The notes: generated by a model from the letters alone, not told the origin. A stretch of DNA of 64,000 nucleotides from JANNAT01 sp031384605 (GCA_031384605.1 JANNAT010000094.1:62001-126000); one strand, 5' to 3'. Positions 25,296 to 34,070 are shown, numbered from the stretch's first letter. Numbers and translations: made by a program.

Positions 25296-26108
25296 TCACG
25301 CTGCCTCAAACACCACGGATTTGCGCAAAAACTGCGTGGATTTATCCGACACGGATCGCGCATCGCCCGTGGTGATGAATTTCGAAACCGCCCCTGCCCC
25401 CAGCATTTCGGGGCGGCGCGCAAGGTAGTCTTCCAGCGATGCCGCCACCAGATCGGCTTGGGAATAGACCTTTACATCGGGGCCCAGTGCGGCGGTAAAA
25501 ACGGCTTCCATCAATGGATAATGCGTGCAACCCAGCACTGCCGCCTGCGGGTGCGGCATGCGGCGCTTTAGCGCCTCGACATGGCTGCGCACCAATGCTT
25601 CGGCGAGCAATTCATCGCCTGCTTCAATCGCATCGACGACACCGCCGCAGGGCTGTGCTTCGACATCAACACCGATGGCGCGAAACGCCAGTTCGCGTTG
25701 AAAGGCGCGGGATGCCACGGTGGCGGGGGTTGCAAACAGCGCCACATGTTTTACCGCCACTTCGCGCGGCGGGGAATTGTCGCCCCATTGCCGTTCCGTC
25801 AGCGCCTCAATCAGCGGCACGAACACGCCCAACACGCGTTTATCTGCCGGAACCCAGGTTTCCTGCATCCGTTTCAACGCCGCGGCAGACGCCGTGTTAC
25901 AGGCGAGGATCACCAGATCGCAGCCTTCGTCCCATAACCGCATCGTGGCTGCCGTGGTCAGGTTGAAGATATCATCGGGCGTGCGCACGCCGTAAGGCGC
26001 ATGGGCATTATCGCCGAAATAGACAAAAGGCACATGCGGTAGCCGTTTTTGCAGCGCGTCCAGCACGGTTAATCCGCCGATGCCGCTGTCGAACACTCCA
26101 ACCGCCAT
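25296..26108 (-). CDS. murI: Glutamate racemase
   Basis: The 270-residue protein has the paired catalytic cysteines, Cys70 in ILACNTASAAA and Cys194 in VLGCTHYPL, plus the N-terminal Asp7 of FDSGIGGLTV. It makes D-glutamate for peptidoglycan. The start at 26108 is preceded by GGGGGC and lies 15 bases after the acyltransferase stop, so both are likely cotranscribed. The C-terminus is longer than usual by about 15 residues. Confidence 0.93.
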   Translation of the reverse strand: MAVGVFDSGIGGLTVLDALQKRLPHVPFVYFGDNAHAPYGVRTPDDIFNLTTAATMRLWDEGCDLVILACNTASAAALKRMQETWVPADKRVLGVFVPLIEALTERQWGDNSPPREVAVKHVALFATPATVASRAFQRELAFRAIGVDVEAQPCGGVVDAIEAGDELLAEALVRSHVEALKRRMPHPQAAVLGCTHYPLMEAVFTAALGPDVKVYSQADLVAASLEDYLARRPEMLGAGAVSKFITTGDARSVSDKSTQFLRKSVVFEAA

Positions 26109-26123
26109 TACGCCCCCATGGCC

Positions 26124-27002
26124 CTAGCGGGCCTTATACTTCGCCTCAAATTCGTAGCCATGATCATAAGACCGAAGCGGATTGGGGGAAAGCCGATAGG
26201 TGGCATTGCGCAAAAATTCCATCAACGCGGTGGGATCAGATTTCAGCGCGTCAATATCCGGCGCGGGGATGGGTTTGCCGATCACCACGCGCACGGGTTC
26301 ATCCAAGCGGCTTTTGAATTCCTTCAGCAACAATGCCAGCCGCAAGTTGGAATGCACGCGCGAAGCCAGTTGGAACAGCCGCGAATTATGGCCGTCGAAA
26401 TAGATCGGGACGACGGTGGCCCCGGATTTTGCGATCATCTTGGCGGTGAAATTGCGCCAGCTGGGGTCCATCGGCTGTGAAAACGGCTTGGCCGAGGTGG
26501 AAACCGTGCCGCCCGGAAACACCCCGATTGCCCCGCCGCCCGACAGATAAGCCAACGCTGTGGCACGGGTATCAAGGTTCAGCCGAACCGCCTCTTTGGT
26601 TTCATCGAAGGAAATCGGCAGCAAGACGCGGTTCAGCGCCTCGGCTTTGCGGAAAACCGAGTTGGCCAGAATGCGGAAATCGCCGCGAACATGGTCCAGA
26701 AGATACCCCATCATCAACCCGTCCAAGATGCCGTAGGGATGATTTGCGATCACAATCAGCGGGCCGGTTGCGGGGATGTTTGTCATCTGACCGGCGATGA
26801 TATCCATCGAAAGGCCATATCGTTCCGGGATCACCTGCCAAAATGAACGCCCGCGCGCCAGTTCGGCCTCATACCCCGCCGCCCGGCGGATCAAGGCATT
26901 TTTGCCGGTGGCGCATTCCAAGGCATGCATCATCGCGCGCCCGGCGCGGGTGCGTGCCGCCCCGGAATAGGTGATATCGCGGGTAATTTCGGTTGTTGTC
27001 AT
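26124..27002 (-). CDS. Lysophospholipid acyltransferase family protein (PlsC-like)
   Basis: The 292-residue protein belongs to the PlsC/LPLAT superfamily. The usual HX4D motif appears as ANHPYGILDG near residue 93 (His and Asp spaced as required) and the glycerol-phosphate site as GVFPGGTVS. It would transfer an acyl chain to a lysolipid at the membrane. The sequence is of the haemolysin/OlsA-like type (YGLSMDIIAGQ, PVRVVIGKPIP) rather than canonical PlsC, so an ornithine-lipid role is possible. The ATG at 27002 follows GGGGGC; earlier codons are poor. It runs divergently from the LysR gene. Confidence 0.82.
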   Translation of the reverse strand: MTTTEITRDITYSGAARTRAGRAMMHALECATGKNALIRRAAGYEAELARGRSFWQVIPERYGLSMDIIAGQMTNIPATGPLIVIANHPYGILDGLMMGYLLDHVRGDFRILANSVFRKAEALNRVLLPISFDETKEAVRLNLDTRATALAYLSGGGAIGVFPGGTVSTSAKPFSQPMDPSWRNFTAKMIAKSGATVVPIYFDGHNSRLFQLASRVHSNLRLALLLKEFKSRLDEPVRVVIGKPIPAPDIDALKSDPTALMEFLRNATYRLSPNPLRSYDHGYEFEAKYKAR

Positions 27003-27200
27003 ATTGCCCCCAAGACGCAAAACTGGCCGAACCGTGCAGTCACAGACAGCGACTATTGTCCAAGTGTAGCGTTCCCCGGTCACAGATTAATGACGGTTGA
27101 ACCGTGCAGGTGCGGTGGACCCCGCCCATGCGCCGGGCAATGTTTTGCAAATGCCGTCCTTGCCGTGATAGGGTCTGGCGATAAGAAAAAAGGGGTTGGG

Positions 27201-28127
27201 ATGGATTGGGATAAGTTACGCATTTTTCATGCGGTTGCCGATAAAGGCAGCCTTACTCATGCGGGCGAAGTGCTGCATCTGTCGCAATCCGCTGTCAGCC
27301 GCCAAATTCGGGCGTTGGAAGAATCGCTGGCCGTCACGCTGTTTCACCGCCACGCGCGCGGGTTGATCCTGACCGAACAGGGTGAGTTGCTGTTTGATGC
27401 CACACAACAGATGGTTAAACGTCTGGATGCCACAGCCGCGCGCATTCGTGACAGCGAAGACGAGGTGTTTGGCGAGTTGCGCGTCACCACAACCACCGGC
27501 TTTGGCACCTTGTGGCTGGCCCCGCGCCTGCCTGCGCTTTTCAAGAAATACCCCAGCCTGAAGATAGATCTGATGCTGGAAGAGCGCGTTCTGGATTTGC
27601 CGATGCGCGAAGCCGATGTGGCGATCCGCATGAAAGAGCCGTCGCAAGCCGATCTGATCCGCAAACGGTTGATGAACATCCGGATGCGCCTTTACGCCAC
27701 GCCGGAATATCTGGCCGAACATGGCACGCCCGCGTCGATGGCTGATTTCAGCCAACACCGCCTGATCTGCCAGCATGCTGGCACGGCCCAAGTGGCGGCA
27801 GGGGCAAATCTGGTGGTAGACCTGATGGCCAATGATATTCCATCAACCCTGACGGTGAACAACTATTTTGGCGTGCTGCAAGGGGTTTTGAACCACCTTG
27901 GTATCGGTGTGCTGCCCGATTATCTGACGCAGGATTTTCCGCATCTGGTGCGGGTGCTGGATGACGTGGAATCCACCGAAGTGCCGGTGTTTCTGGCCTA
28001 TCCCGAAGAGCTGCGCCATTCCAAACGGGTGGCGGCGTTCCGCGATTTTGTGGTGGAAGAGATCTTTACCTTCCGCAAACGCAATCAGGCGTTGCTGCAG
28101 GGGCTGGATGTTGCGGTTGAGGGGTAG
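27201..28127 (+). CDS. LysR-family transcriptional regulator
   Basis: The 308-residue protein has an N-terminal winged helix (MDWDKLRIFHAVADKGSLTHAGEVLHLSQSAVSRQIRALEE in part, residues 1-41) and a LysR substrate-binding domain (FGELRVTTTTGFGTLWLAPRLP onward). LysR proteins act as tetramers and often control a divergent neighbour; here that is the acyltransferase-murI transcript, 198 bp away, although the inducer is unknown. AAAAAGGGG precedes the ATG at 27201. The frame is open further upstream but the extra residues are not LysR-like. Confidence 0.9.
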   Translation: MDWDKLRIFHAVADKGSLTHAGEVLHLSQSAVSRQIRALEESLAVTLFHRHARGLILTEQGELLFDATQQMVKRLDATAARIRDSEDEVFGELRVTTTTGFGTLWLAPRLPALFKKYPSLKIDLMLEERVLDLPMREADVAIRMKEPSQADLIRKRLMNIRMRLYATPEYLAEHGTPASMADFSQHRLICQHAGTAQVAAGANLVVDLMANDIPSTLTVNNYFGVLQGVLNHLGIGVLPDYLTQDFPHLVRVLDDVESTEVPVFLAYPEELRHSKRVAAFRDFVVEEIFTFRKRNQALLQGLDVAVEG

Positions 28128-28287
28128 AAAACCGAAGTTTTAACCAACTTCTATTAGTTTTGCCGCTGGCGTTTCTGCAGGGCCGGGGAATTGCGGGCGG
28201 CGCAAGCGCGCTCAAGGTTCAGGAACCATGCCTCCAGCTATGCAATGGCTGCATGACGGGCATGATGCATTAGCACGGTGCCAACCG

Positions 28288-28316
28288 TTGAGGCCGAAGA
28301 CTCATAGGTATACATA
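28288..28316 (+). promoter_or_regulatory. Candidate promoter for small RNA C
   Basis: TTGAGG (28288-28293), a 17-base spacer and TACATA (28311-28316) predict a start near 28323, which coincides with the first base of the 5' hairpin of the RNA below. An alternative -10 TATACA is shifted by two bases. Confidence 0.5.
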
Positions 28317-28322
28317 GAAATC

Positions 28323-28401
28323 CGAAGTAACAGTCGAGTTCGCTCTTGTTGCTTCATACCTCCCTGTTGGACTTGGCCGAGCGAAAGCTCGGCCTTTTTT
28401 T
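28323..28401 (+). ncRNA. Small RNA C with CCTCCCTGT core, two hairpins
   Basis: A compact gene: promoter, 5' hairpin, open core, terminator. GAAGTAACA (28324-28332) pairs with TGTTGCTTC (28347-28355), and inside it GAG-TTCG-CTC adds a tetraloop. The open CCTCCCTGT (28359-28367) and GACT (28370-28373) follow, then an 8-bp terminator stem with a GAAA loop. The core, its spacing and its position against the terminator match candidate A at 1533-1547. The core is anti-Shine-Dalgarno in character, so action on translation starts in the manner of CcsR/cuckoo RNAs is plausible. No reading frame of note overlaps it. Confidence 0.6.
28375..28401 (+). terminator. Rho-independent terminator of small RNA C
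   Basis: GGCCGAGC (28375-28382) pairs perfectly with GCTCGGCC (28387-28394) around GAAA, followed by seven Ts. It could also stop transcripts from the LysR gene, which ends 248 bases earlier. Confidence 0.85.
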
Positions 28402-28431
28402 GAATTGTTAGGGCTAACAGAGGGTTGCGCG

Positions 28432-29079
28432 TCAATTCAGCAATTTCGCGCGCCGATTGATCAAGAATGCAGCGTCAGATGAAGATGCCGCGAGGTCAAT
28501 CGCGCGACCAAAGGCGGCATATGATTCGGGCTGACGCCCGGCGCGGGCCAGCAGATCGGCGTTTGCGGCATGAAAGGGTTGATAATCGTTCAGGGCCTCG
28601 GCCAAAGCACCACGCTGCGCCAAGGCCGCATCAAGCTGCCCGGTTTCCGCCATTGCCACGCCGCGGTTCAGGGCAATCGCGTTCACCATGCGCGCCAGAT
28701 AAATCGCCTCTTGATACAGATCACGGCTGAATGCGGCGCCTGCGGTATAGCCTGCGTTGAAAATCAGATAAATCACCACCAGCACCGAATTCAACCGATC
28801 TGCAATATCTTCGGGTCCGGGTATGACAAAGGGACTGCCCGCAGCCGCAATCTTGGCCTCTCGCAGGGCCACTTTCAGCAGCCAGCCTTGCGGATTGTCG
28901 GGCAGGCCCAGCCGACCCCAGTGTATCATGGCCGAAGTTGCCGCCTCTTGCAGGGCGACTTCGGCCAGTCGGAAATTGCACAAACGGGCAATCAGTGCAG
29001 AAATAAGCCGCCCCCGGCCGTTGCGCATCACGTCCGTCAGGGCACGGGTGATGGCAATGGCCTGCGCGGCGGCTGCCAT
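28432..29079 (-). pseudogene. Truncated ECF sigma factor (DUF6596/ECF42 type) with internal deletions
   Basis: The 215 codons remaining read as pieces of a protein normally near 410 residues. The N-terminal sigma-2 part is recognisable up to GLPDNPQGWLLKVALREAK; then the region that should hold the rest of sigma-2 and sigma-4 is missing, and the frame resumes at IPGPEDIADRLNSVLVVIYLIFNAGYTA. A second deletion removes most of the TPR-like part before NAIALNRGVAMAETG. Both deletions keep the frame. Without DNA-binding regions it cannot work as a sigma factor. It lies beside a YCII stump, the usual partner of this ECF group, supporting the identity. Confidence 0.72.
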
Positions 29080-29080
29080 G

Positions 29081-29206
29081 TCAGTTACCAGCCGGGTTGT
29101 AATCCATCAGCGGGCGCACCTCAACGGTGCCCCAATGGGCGGGCGGCATCCTTTCGGCATAGCGCAGGGCGGCATCCAGATCGGGCACGTTGATCACATC
29201 ATAGCA
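29081..29206 (-). pseudogene. Stump of a YCII-related (DGPF) protein
   Basis: About 42 codons (CYDVINVPDLDAALRYAERMP through GTVEVRPLMDYNPAGN) match the C-terminal third of YCII/DGPF-domain proteins, which typically precede ECF42-type sigma factors. The N-terminal two thirds, including the DGPF motif, are gone: the frame upstream runs antisense-like through the MAPEG gene, whose stop codon overlaps the start of the stump. This points to a deletion that joined the MAPEG gene to the stump. Confidence 0.6.
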
Positions 29207-29214
29207 ATCAGGGG

Positions 29215-29609
29215 TTAGAGGCCAAGGATATTCACGGCGAGGCAAACCATAATGTTCAGCGTCGCAAGAATGTTGGTGCCGTTGTCGACATAGCGCAGCG
29301 GGTGGCCGGAATTGTCGATTTTCAGGCCGAAAGGATGCGCCATCCGCCCGATCAGCAACAAAGCACCCGTGATATGCAGATACATCGCAGGGGGCCCTAT
29401 GCCTTCGGCCAAAATCATCAAGATCAGCACAAAGCAGGCCCACTCGATAAAGTTTCCATGCTGGCGAATGCGCTGCAGCAACTCGGACTGCCGCCATCCC
29501 CGATCGACAGTTTCATGGCTCCGCGCATGCTGGTGGTGCGGAACCACAAGATCAGGAAAATCACAACCAGCGGCAAAGCGTAAAGCGGTGTTACAGCAAA
29601 GGTCATCAT
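29215..29609 (-). pseudogene. MAPEG-family membrane protein gene with one-base frameshift
   Basis: The first part reads MMTFAVTPLYALPLVVIFLI and on to MRGAMKLSIGDGG in one frame; the continuation ELLQRIRQHGNFIEWACFVL to the stop at 29215 lies in another. Joining them near 29489-29495 by restoring one base gives an ordinary MAPEG protein of about 130 residues with four membrane helices and the conserved R-x-x-HGNFxE segment. MAPEG proteins include microsomal glutathione S-transferase-like enzymes. A sequencing error would give the same picture, but the damaged neighbours favour true decay. Confidence 0.7.
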
Positions 29610-29814
29610 AGGTTCCTTTGTCGGTTTTGTGTTTCGATATGCCAAGGACGCCGCAGGTTTGCCGATTTCGACATCGGCTCAAAATCCGTTCCATTTTTTT
29701 GCGAAGTATTTTTGTGCGGCATGGTTTGGCTGTCGCAACGCGGCCATTTCAACGATTGCGTCCACCATCTGACCGGGGTCTGCGGTGCGCTTCAGCCCCA
29801 TGCAGCGGGCACGC

Positions 29815-29846
29815 AAAAGGCCCGGCAGTTTCCTGCCGGGCCTTTT
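29815..29846. terminator. Bidirectional intrinsic terminator
   Basis: A 14-bp perfect stem AAAAGGCCCGGCAG (29815-29828) / CTGCCGGGCCTTTT (29833-29846) with a TTTC loop. It follows the leftward 132-residue protein gene (stop at 29867) and would end its transcript; the A/T runs make it work both ways. Confidence 0.85.
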
Positions 29847-29866
29847 ATCGTTTGATTAAAGGTAAC

Positions 29867-30265
29867 TTAGTTGCTTGATGGCACAAGTTCCGCGCTTAGG
29901 GCGGTAAACAGTTCTGCTTCGGTCCAACCCAAAGTAAGGGCACCGTCGGCAACCATGTCAGCCCCCAGCGGAATCGTGAAGGTTTTGACGCTTGATTTTG
30001 CAGCAATGTCTGATTTCAAGGAAATCAGCGCCATCGGGCCTTTGTCGCCACCATCATACACAGCATCAACCAGACCGATTGAAATCTGGTCTTTGGTGAA
30101 TACTGCGTTGCCAACAAAGGCACTGTTTTCGATCATTTTGATGACCGTCATGTCTTCTGGTGCAGCGCCAAGCATTACATCGGCAGACATCTCAATCGCC
30201 AAAGCGGGCGTTGACAGCAACGCGGCAATAGCGGTGGCGGCGAGTAGGGATTTGCTCTTGAACAT
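29867..30265 (-). CDS. Exported hypothetical protein
   Basis: The 132-residue protein has a clear Sec signal (FKSKSLLAATAIAALLSTPALAI) and a mature part of about 108 residues rich in short hydrophobic strands (MTVIKMIENSAFVGNAVFTKDQISIGLVDAVYDGG). I do not recognise a family; the middle segment faintly recalls PRC-barrel-like proteins, not enough to name. It is monocistronic, ended by a strong terminator, and divergent from purL. Confidence 0.75.
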   Translation of the reverse strand: MFKSKSLLAATAIAALLSTPALAIEMSADVMLGAAPEDMTVIKMIENSAFVGNAVFTKDQISIGLVDAVYDGGDKGPMALISLKSDIAAKSSVKTFTIPLGADMVADGALTLGWTEAELFTALSAELVPSSN

Positions 30266-30430
30266 CGGTTAGCTCCTATATGTTACCGTCAGAACGGCGT
30301 GTCTATCCAACGCGTCAACCGGCAACCGGTTCCTTTTGTGGCAAGCATCTGTTGGTCTTTGCTGTATCAGCCGGTCTTTCATGTTTTGTATTGATCGCTT
30401 AAAGAACCCGCATCCACGTGGAGAGATGTC

Positions 30431-32578
30431 ATGCCCGATCCAAAGATCACTCCAGAACTGGTTGCCAGCCATGGGCTGAAGCCCGATGAATATACGCGCC
30501 TTCTGGATATCATCGGGCGTGAGCCGTCGTTCACCGAACTGGGTATCTTTTCGGCGATGTGGAATGAGCATTGTTCGTATAAATCATCGAAGAAATGGCT
30601 GCGCACTTTGCCCACGACCGGGCCACAAGTGATTTGCGGGCCGGGTGAAAACGCCGGCGTGGTTGATATTGGCGATGGCCAGGCGGTGATCTTCAAAATG
30701 GAGTCGCACAATCACCCCAGCTATATCGAACCCTATCAGGGGGCGGCGACAGGCGTGGGTGGCATTCTGCGCGACGTGTTCACCATGGGCGCGCGGCCAA
30801 TTGCGGCGATGAATTCGCTGTCGTTCGGTGTGCCTGCCCACCCCAAGACCGCCTATCTGGTCAAAGGCGTGGTTGAAGGCGTCGGCGGCTATGGCAACGC
30901 GTTCGGCGTGCCTACGGTTGGCGGCGAGGTTCGGTTTCACCGCAGCTATAACGGCAATTGTCTGGTCAACGCCTTTGCCGCCGGGTTGGCCGATACCGAC
31001 AAGATTTTCTATTCGGTGGCCAGCGGCGTTGGCATGCCCGTCGTCTACCTTGGGGCGAAAACGGGGCGCGACGGCGTTGGCGGCGCCACGATGGCATCGG
31101 CCGAATTTGACGACACGATTGAGGAAAAACGCCCCACCGTGCAGGTCGGCGACCCCTTTACCGAAAAGCGTTTGCTGGAGGCGTGTCTGGAGTTGATGGC
31201 ATCGGGGGCGGTGATATCCATTCAAGATATGGGGGCGGCTGGGCTGACCTGTTCGGCGGTGGAAATGGGCGACAAGGGCGGTTTGGGCATAAAGCTGCAA
31301 CTGAATGCCGTGCCGCAGCGCGAAACCCATATGACCGCCTATGAAATGATGCTGTCGGAATCCCAGGAACGCATGTTGATGGTGCTAAAGCCGGAACTGG
31401 AAGGCGTGGCGCGCGCGATTTTCGTCAAATGGGATCTGGATTTCGCCATAGTGGGCGAGACGATTGCCGAAGACCGCTTCGTTATTATGCATGGCAATGA
31501 CGTGAAGGCCGATCTGCCTTTGTCAAAACTGTCATCGTCAGCCCCCGAATATGACAGGCCTTGGATTGAAACCCCGCCCGCAGCACCTTTGGGCGAGGTG
31601 CCCGCGATTGACCCTATTGAAGGCTTACGCGCGCTGATTGGCAGCCCGAATTACGCCCACAAAGCGTGGGTTTATGAGCAATATGACAGCATGGTCGGTG
31701 CCGATACCGTGATTGCGCCGGGTGCAGGCGCAGGTGTTGTGCGGGTTCACGGCACGGGCAAAGCACTGGCGTTTACGTCCGATGTCACCCCGCGCTATGT
31801 GATGGCCAACCCGTTTGAAGGCGGCAAACAGGCGGTTGCCGAAGCCTTTCGCAACCTGATTGCAGTGGGGGCCAAGCCATTGGCCACGACGGATAACCTG
31901 AATTTTGGCAACCCCGAAAAGCCTGCGATCATGGGGCAACTGGTTGGCGCGTTGCGCGGCATAGCGGCGGCATGTATCGCTTTGGATATGCCAATCGTGT
32001 CGGGCAATGTGTCGCTGTATAATGAAACCGATGGGGCAGGCATCATGCCAACGCCCACAATTGGCGCGGTTGGCATACTGGCGTCACTGGATGATCTGAT
32101 TTCGGGGCGGCCCATGGCGGGCGATGCGGCGATGCTGGTTGGGGTCACGCATGGCCACCTCGGCCAATCGGCGCTGCTGGCCGAAGCGTGCGGGATCGAG
32201 GCGGGCGACGCGCCGCATGTCGATCTGGATGCCGAACTGGCGTCGGCTGCGGTGATCAGCACAATGCGGCATCATATCCGCGCCTGCACCGATCTGGGTG
32301 ATGGCGGGTTGGCCCTTGCGGCGTTTGAGATGGCCGAAGCGGCGGGTTTGGGCGTGACGCTGGCATCGGGTGATATTGCGGACTTGTTCGGCGAAGATCA
32401 GGCGCGGTATCTGGTAGCCTGCGCGCCCGCCGATGTGGCGGCGTTTTTGGCGGCAGGGGATCACATTGTGCAGGTTGGCAGTTTTGGCGGCGAATTGGTG
32501 CAACTGGGCACCTCATCTGCCCCCTTGGCCGACCTTTCCGCGCTATACCGCAGCGCTTTTGCAAAGGCTGTTGGATGA
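30431..32578 (+). CDS. purL: Phosphoribosylformylglycinamidine synthase subunit PurL
   Basis: The 715-residue protein is the small PurL, which needs separate PurQ and PurS. It shows EHCSYKSSKKWLRTLPT near residue 45, the ATP/Mg segments MESHNHPSYIEPYQGAATGVGGILRD in part, the second repeat of the AIRS-type fold starting near residue 420, and GVTHGHLGQSALL. It makes FGAM from FGAR, ATP and glutamine-derived ammonia in purine synthesis. GGAG precedes the ATG. Its stop overlaps the next gene, a GNAT acetyltransferase, by ATGA. Confidence 0.95.
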   Translation: MPDPKITPELVASHGLKPDEYTRLLDIIGREPSFTELGIFSAMWNEHCSYKSSKKWLRTLPTTGPQVICGPGENAGVVDIGDGQAVIFKMESHNHPSYIEPYQGAATGVGGILRDVFTMGARPIAAMNSLSFGVPAHPKTAYLVKGVVEGVGGYGNAFGVPTVGGEVRFHRSYNGNCLVNAFAAGLADTDKIFYSVASGVGMPVVYLGAKTGRDGVGGATMASAEFDDTIEEKRPTVQVGDPFTEKRLLEACLELMASGAVISIQDMGAAGLTCSAVEMGDKGGLGIKLQLNAVPQRETHMTAYEMMLSESQERMLMVLKPELEGVARAIFVKWDLDFAIVGETIAEDRFVIMHGNDVKADLPLSKLSSSAPEYDRPWIETPPAAPLGEVPAIDPIEGLRALIGSPNYAHKAWVYEQYDSMVGADTVIAPGAGAGVVRVHGTGKALAFTSDVTPRYVMANPFEGGKQAVAEAFRNLIAVGAKPLATTDNLNFGNPEKPAIMGQLVGALRGIAAACIALDMPIVSGNVSLYNETDGAGIMPTPTIGAVGILASLDDLISGRPMAGDAAMLVGVTHGHLGQSALLAEACGIEAGDAPHVDLDAELASAAVISTMRHHIRACTDLGDGGLALAAFEMAEAAGLGVTLASGDIADLFGEDQARYLVACAPADVAAFLAAGDHIVQVGSFGGELVQLGTSSAPLADLSALYRSAFAKAVG

Positions 32579-33066
32579 TCCTGCGTGCAGCCAAAACCAC
32601 CCAAGACCTGCAATTTATCCACGGGCTAACATCTCATCCGGCAAACACCCCGTTTATGGGCGACGACGATGAAGCGGGGCTTGCCGTCTATCTTGCAGAC
32701 CCTGCTTGCCGTCTTATGATTTTCGATCACAACAACGGCCCGGAAGCCTTTGCTTTGTTTCGGGAAATTGGCAATCCATCAGGGCGGGTTGAACTGTTTC
32801 GACTTGCTTTGGCTACATCAGGCGCAGGCCAAGGTGCGGCATTTCTAAAGACCTTGATCGACTTTGCTTTCACTGAACTTGGGGCGCAACGGCTGTGGCT
32901 TGATGCGTCATCCGAAAATCCCCGTGCGCTAAAGGTCTATGAACGTGCAGGTTTCACAATCGAAGGCTGTCTGCGCAACCATTGGTATCGCCCCGCACTT
33001 GGCCATTGTGTAGATCTGATCATGTTTGGCATGCTGCGCGATGAATGGACAACATTGCGCGCCTGA
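32575..33066 (+). CDS. GNAT-family N-acetyltransferase
   Basis: The 163-residue protein has the GNAT fold with the acetyl-CoA loop region GAGQGAAFLKTLIDFAFTELGAQRLWLDAS and the closing NPRALKVYERAGFTIEG, typical of RimJ/RimL-like enzymes. The substrate is unknown. The ATG overlaps the purL stop by 4 bases, so expression is coupled to purine synthesis, though no functional link is evident. Confidence 0.85.
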   Translation: MILRAAKTTQDLQFIHGLTSHPANTPFMGDDDEAGLAVYLADPACRLMIFDHNNGPEAFALFREIGNPSGRVELFRLALATSGAGQGAAFLKTLIDFAFTELGAQRLWLDASSENPRALKVYERAGFTIEGCLRNHWYRPALGHCVDLIMFGMLRDEWTTLRA

Positions 33067-33128
33067 ACGCCCCCCTTGCAGCCATGCGCGCGCAAGCCTA
33101 CATTCGCAGCAGTCCAAAGGAGCCGCCC

Positions 33129-33371
33129 ATGGCCATGCAAGCCCGCGATATTGAAGATCTGATCCGCGCCTGCTTTCCAGCAGCAAAGATCACCATCACC
33201 GATCTGGCAGGCGACGGCAATCATTGGGCCGCCGAAGTGATTGATGCCAGCTTCAAAGGCATGAACCGCGTGCAACAACAACGCGCAGTTTATGCCAGCC
33301 TGAAGGGCAAAATGGACGGCGCACATGGCGAATTGCACGCGCTGGCCCTGACGACCAAAGCACCGGAATAG
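33129..33371 (+). CDS. BolA-family protein
   Basis: The 80-residue protein has the BolA signature: VIDASFKGMNRVQQQRAVYASLKGKM with the conserved HGELHALALTTKAP C-terminus, including the invariant His that binds an Fe-S cluster jointly with a monothiol glutaredoxin. That partner is the very next gene. AAAGGAG lies 7 bases before ATG 33129. BolA-glutaredoxin pairs sense or deliver iron-sulfur clusters. Confidence 0.9.
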   Translation: MAMQARDIEDLIRACFPAAKITITDLAGDGNHWAAEVIDASFKGMNRVQQQRAVYASLKGKMDGAHGELHALALTTKAPE

Positions 33372-33382
33372 GAAACTTCGAA

Positions 33383-33742
33383 ATGACCGCTGTTGATAAA
33401 ATTAAAGACACTGTGACGAAAAACGACGTTGTGCTGTTCATGAAGGGCACCAAGATGATGCCGCAATGCGGGTTTTCATCGAAAGTGGCGGGCGTGTTGA
33501 ACTACATGGGCGTCGAATTCGCCGATGTGAACGTGCTGGCAGACGCCGACATTCGTCAGGGCATCAAGGATTTTTCCGATTGGCCCACGATCCCGCAGTT
33601 GTATGTCAAAGGCGAATTCGTCGGCGGCTGTGATATTGTCACCGAGATGACGCTGTCAGGCGAACTGGATCAGTTGTTCGAGGCCAAAGGCGTGGCATAC
33701 GACAAAGCCGCAGCTGACAAAATCCGCGCAGCCAACGCCTGA
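33383..33742 (+). CDS. grxD: Monothiol glutaredoxin (Grx4 type)
   Basis: The 119-residue protein has the CGFS active site (Cys29 in MMPQCGFSSKVAGVL), WPTIPQLYVKGEFVGGCDI and a conserved C-terminal helix. Such proteins hold a bridging [2Fe-2S] cluster with glutathione and pair with BolA, encoded 11 bases upstream. They act in Fe-S trafficking and iron sensing. The gene ends one base before the convergent MliC-like gene; a hairpin (CGGGGTT/AACCCCG) inside that gene may terminate it. Confidence 0.93.
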   Translation: MTAVDKIKDTVTKNDVVLFMKGTKMMPQCGFSSKVAGVLNYMGVEFADVNVLADADIRQGIKDFSDWPTIPQLYVKGEFVGGCDIVTEMTLSGELDQLFEAKGVAYDKAAADKIRAANA

Positions 33743-33743
33743 T

Positions 33744-34070
33744 TTACTGCTGCTTGCATGCAGACAAGATCGGGGTTTCAACCCCGGTTTCATTTTTCCA
33801 ATACAGCGTTGCCGCGTCGTCCTTGGTTAACCACACATAATTTGACCCGTCCGATGGCCAGCCATAGCGCGCGCCTGATGCCGATGTCTCAACGTATAGT
33901 GAAATTTGGCGGCCTTCTATGGTCAGCGTGACCACGCTTTGATCATCGGCGTTTACATAGGTCGCCGGCACTTCGACGCCGCGTTCGCAGGCATACCGCG
34001 CGGTGATCATTTGCAATTCGGCCTGTGCAGGCACGGGTAGAAAGACCAACAGCCCCAGCCAATATCTCAT
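33744..34070 (-). CDS. MliC-family lysozyme-inhibitor-like protein
   Basis: The 108-residue protein has a signal peptide (YWLGLLVFLPVPAQA) and an MliC-type beta-barrel: YACERGVEVPATYVN, SASGARYGWPSDGSNYVWLTKDDAATLYW and a final Cys. MliC proteins sit in the periplasm or outer membrane and inhibit C-type lysozyme. No lipobox Cys is seen after the signal, so it is probably soluble. It overlaps zapA by 4 bases, an odd partnership that may be only transcriptional convenience. Confidence 0.8.
   Translation of the reverse strand: MRYWLGLLVFLPVPAQAELQMITARYACERGVEVPATYVNADDQSVVTLTIEGRQISLYVETSASGARYGWPSDGSNYVWLTKDDAATLYWKNETGVETPILSACKQQ

Noticed and set aside
26925..27200. N-terminal extension of the LysR gene by 92 codons
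   Set aside because: The extra residues are unlike any LysR N-terminus, run opposite the acyltransferase gene, and the ATG at 27201 has its own ribosome site.
29618..29878. Rightward 86-codon frame next to the MAPEG remnant
   Set aside because: Arg/Cys-rich random-looking sequence, no ribosome site, runs through the terminator at 29815-29846.
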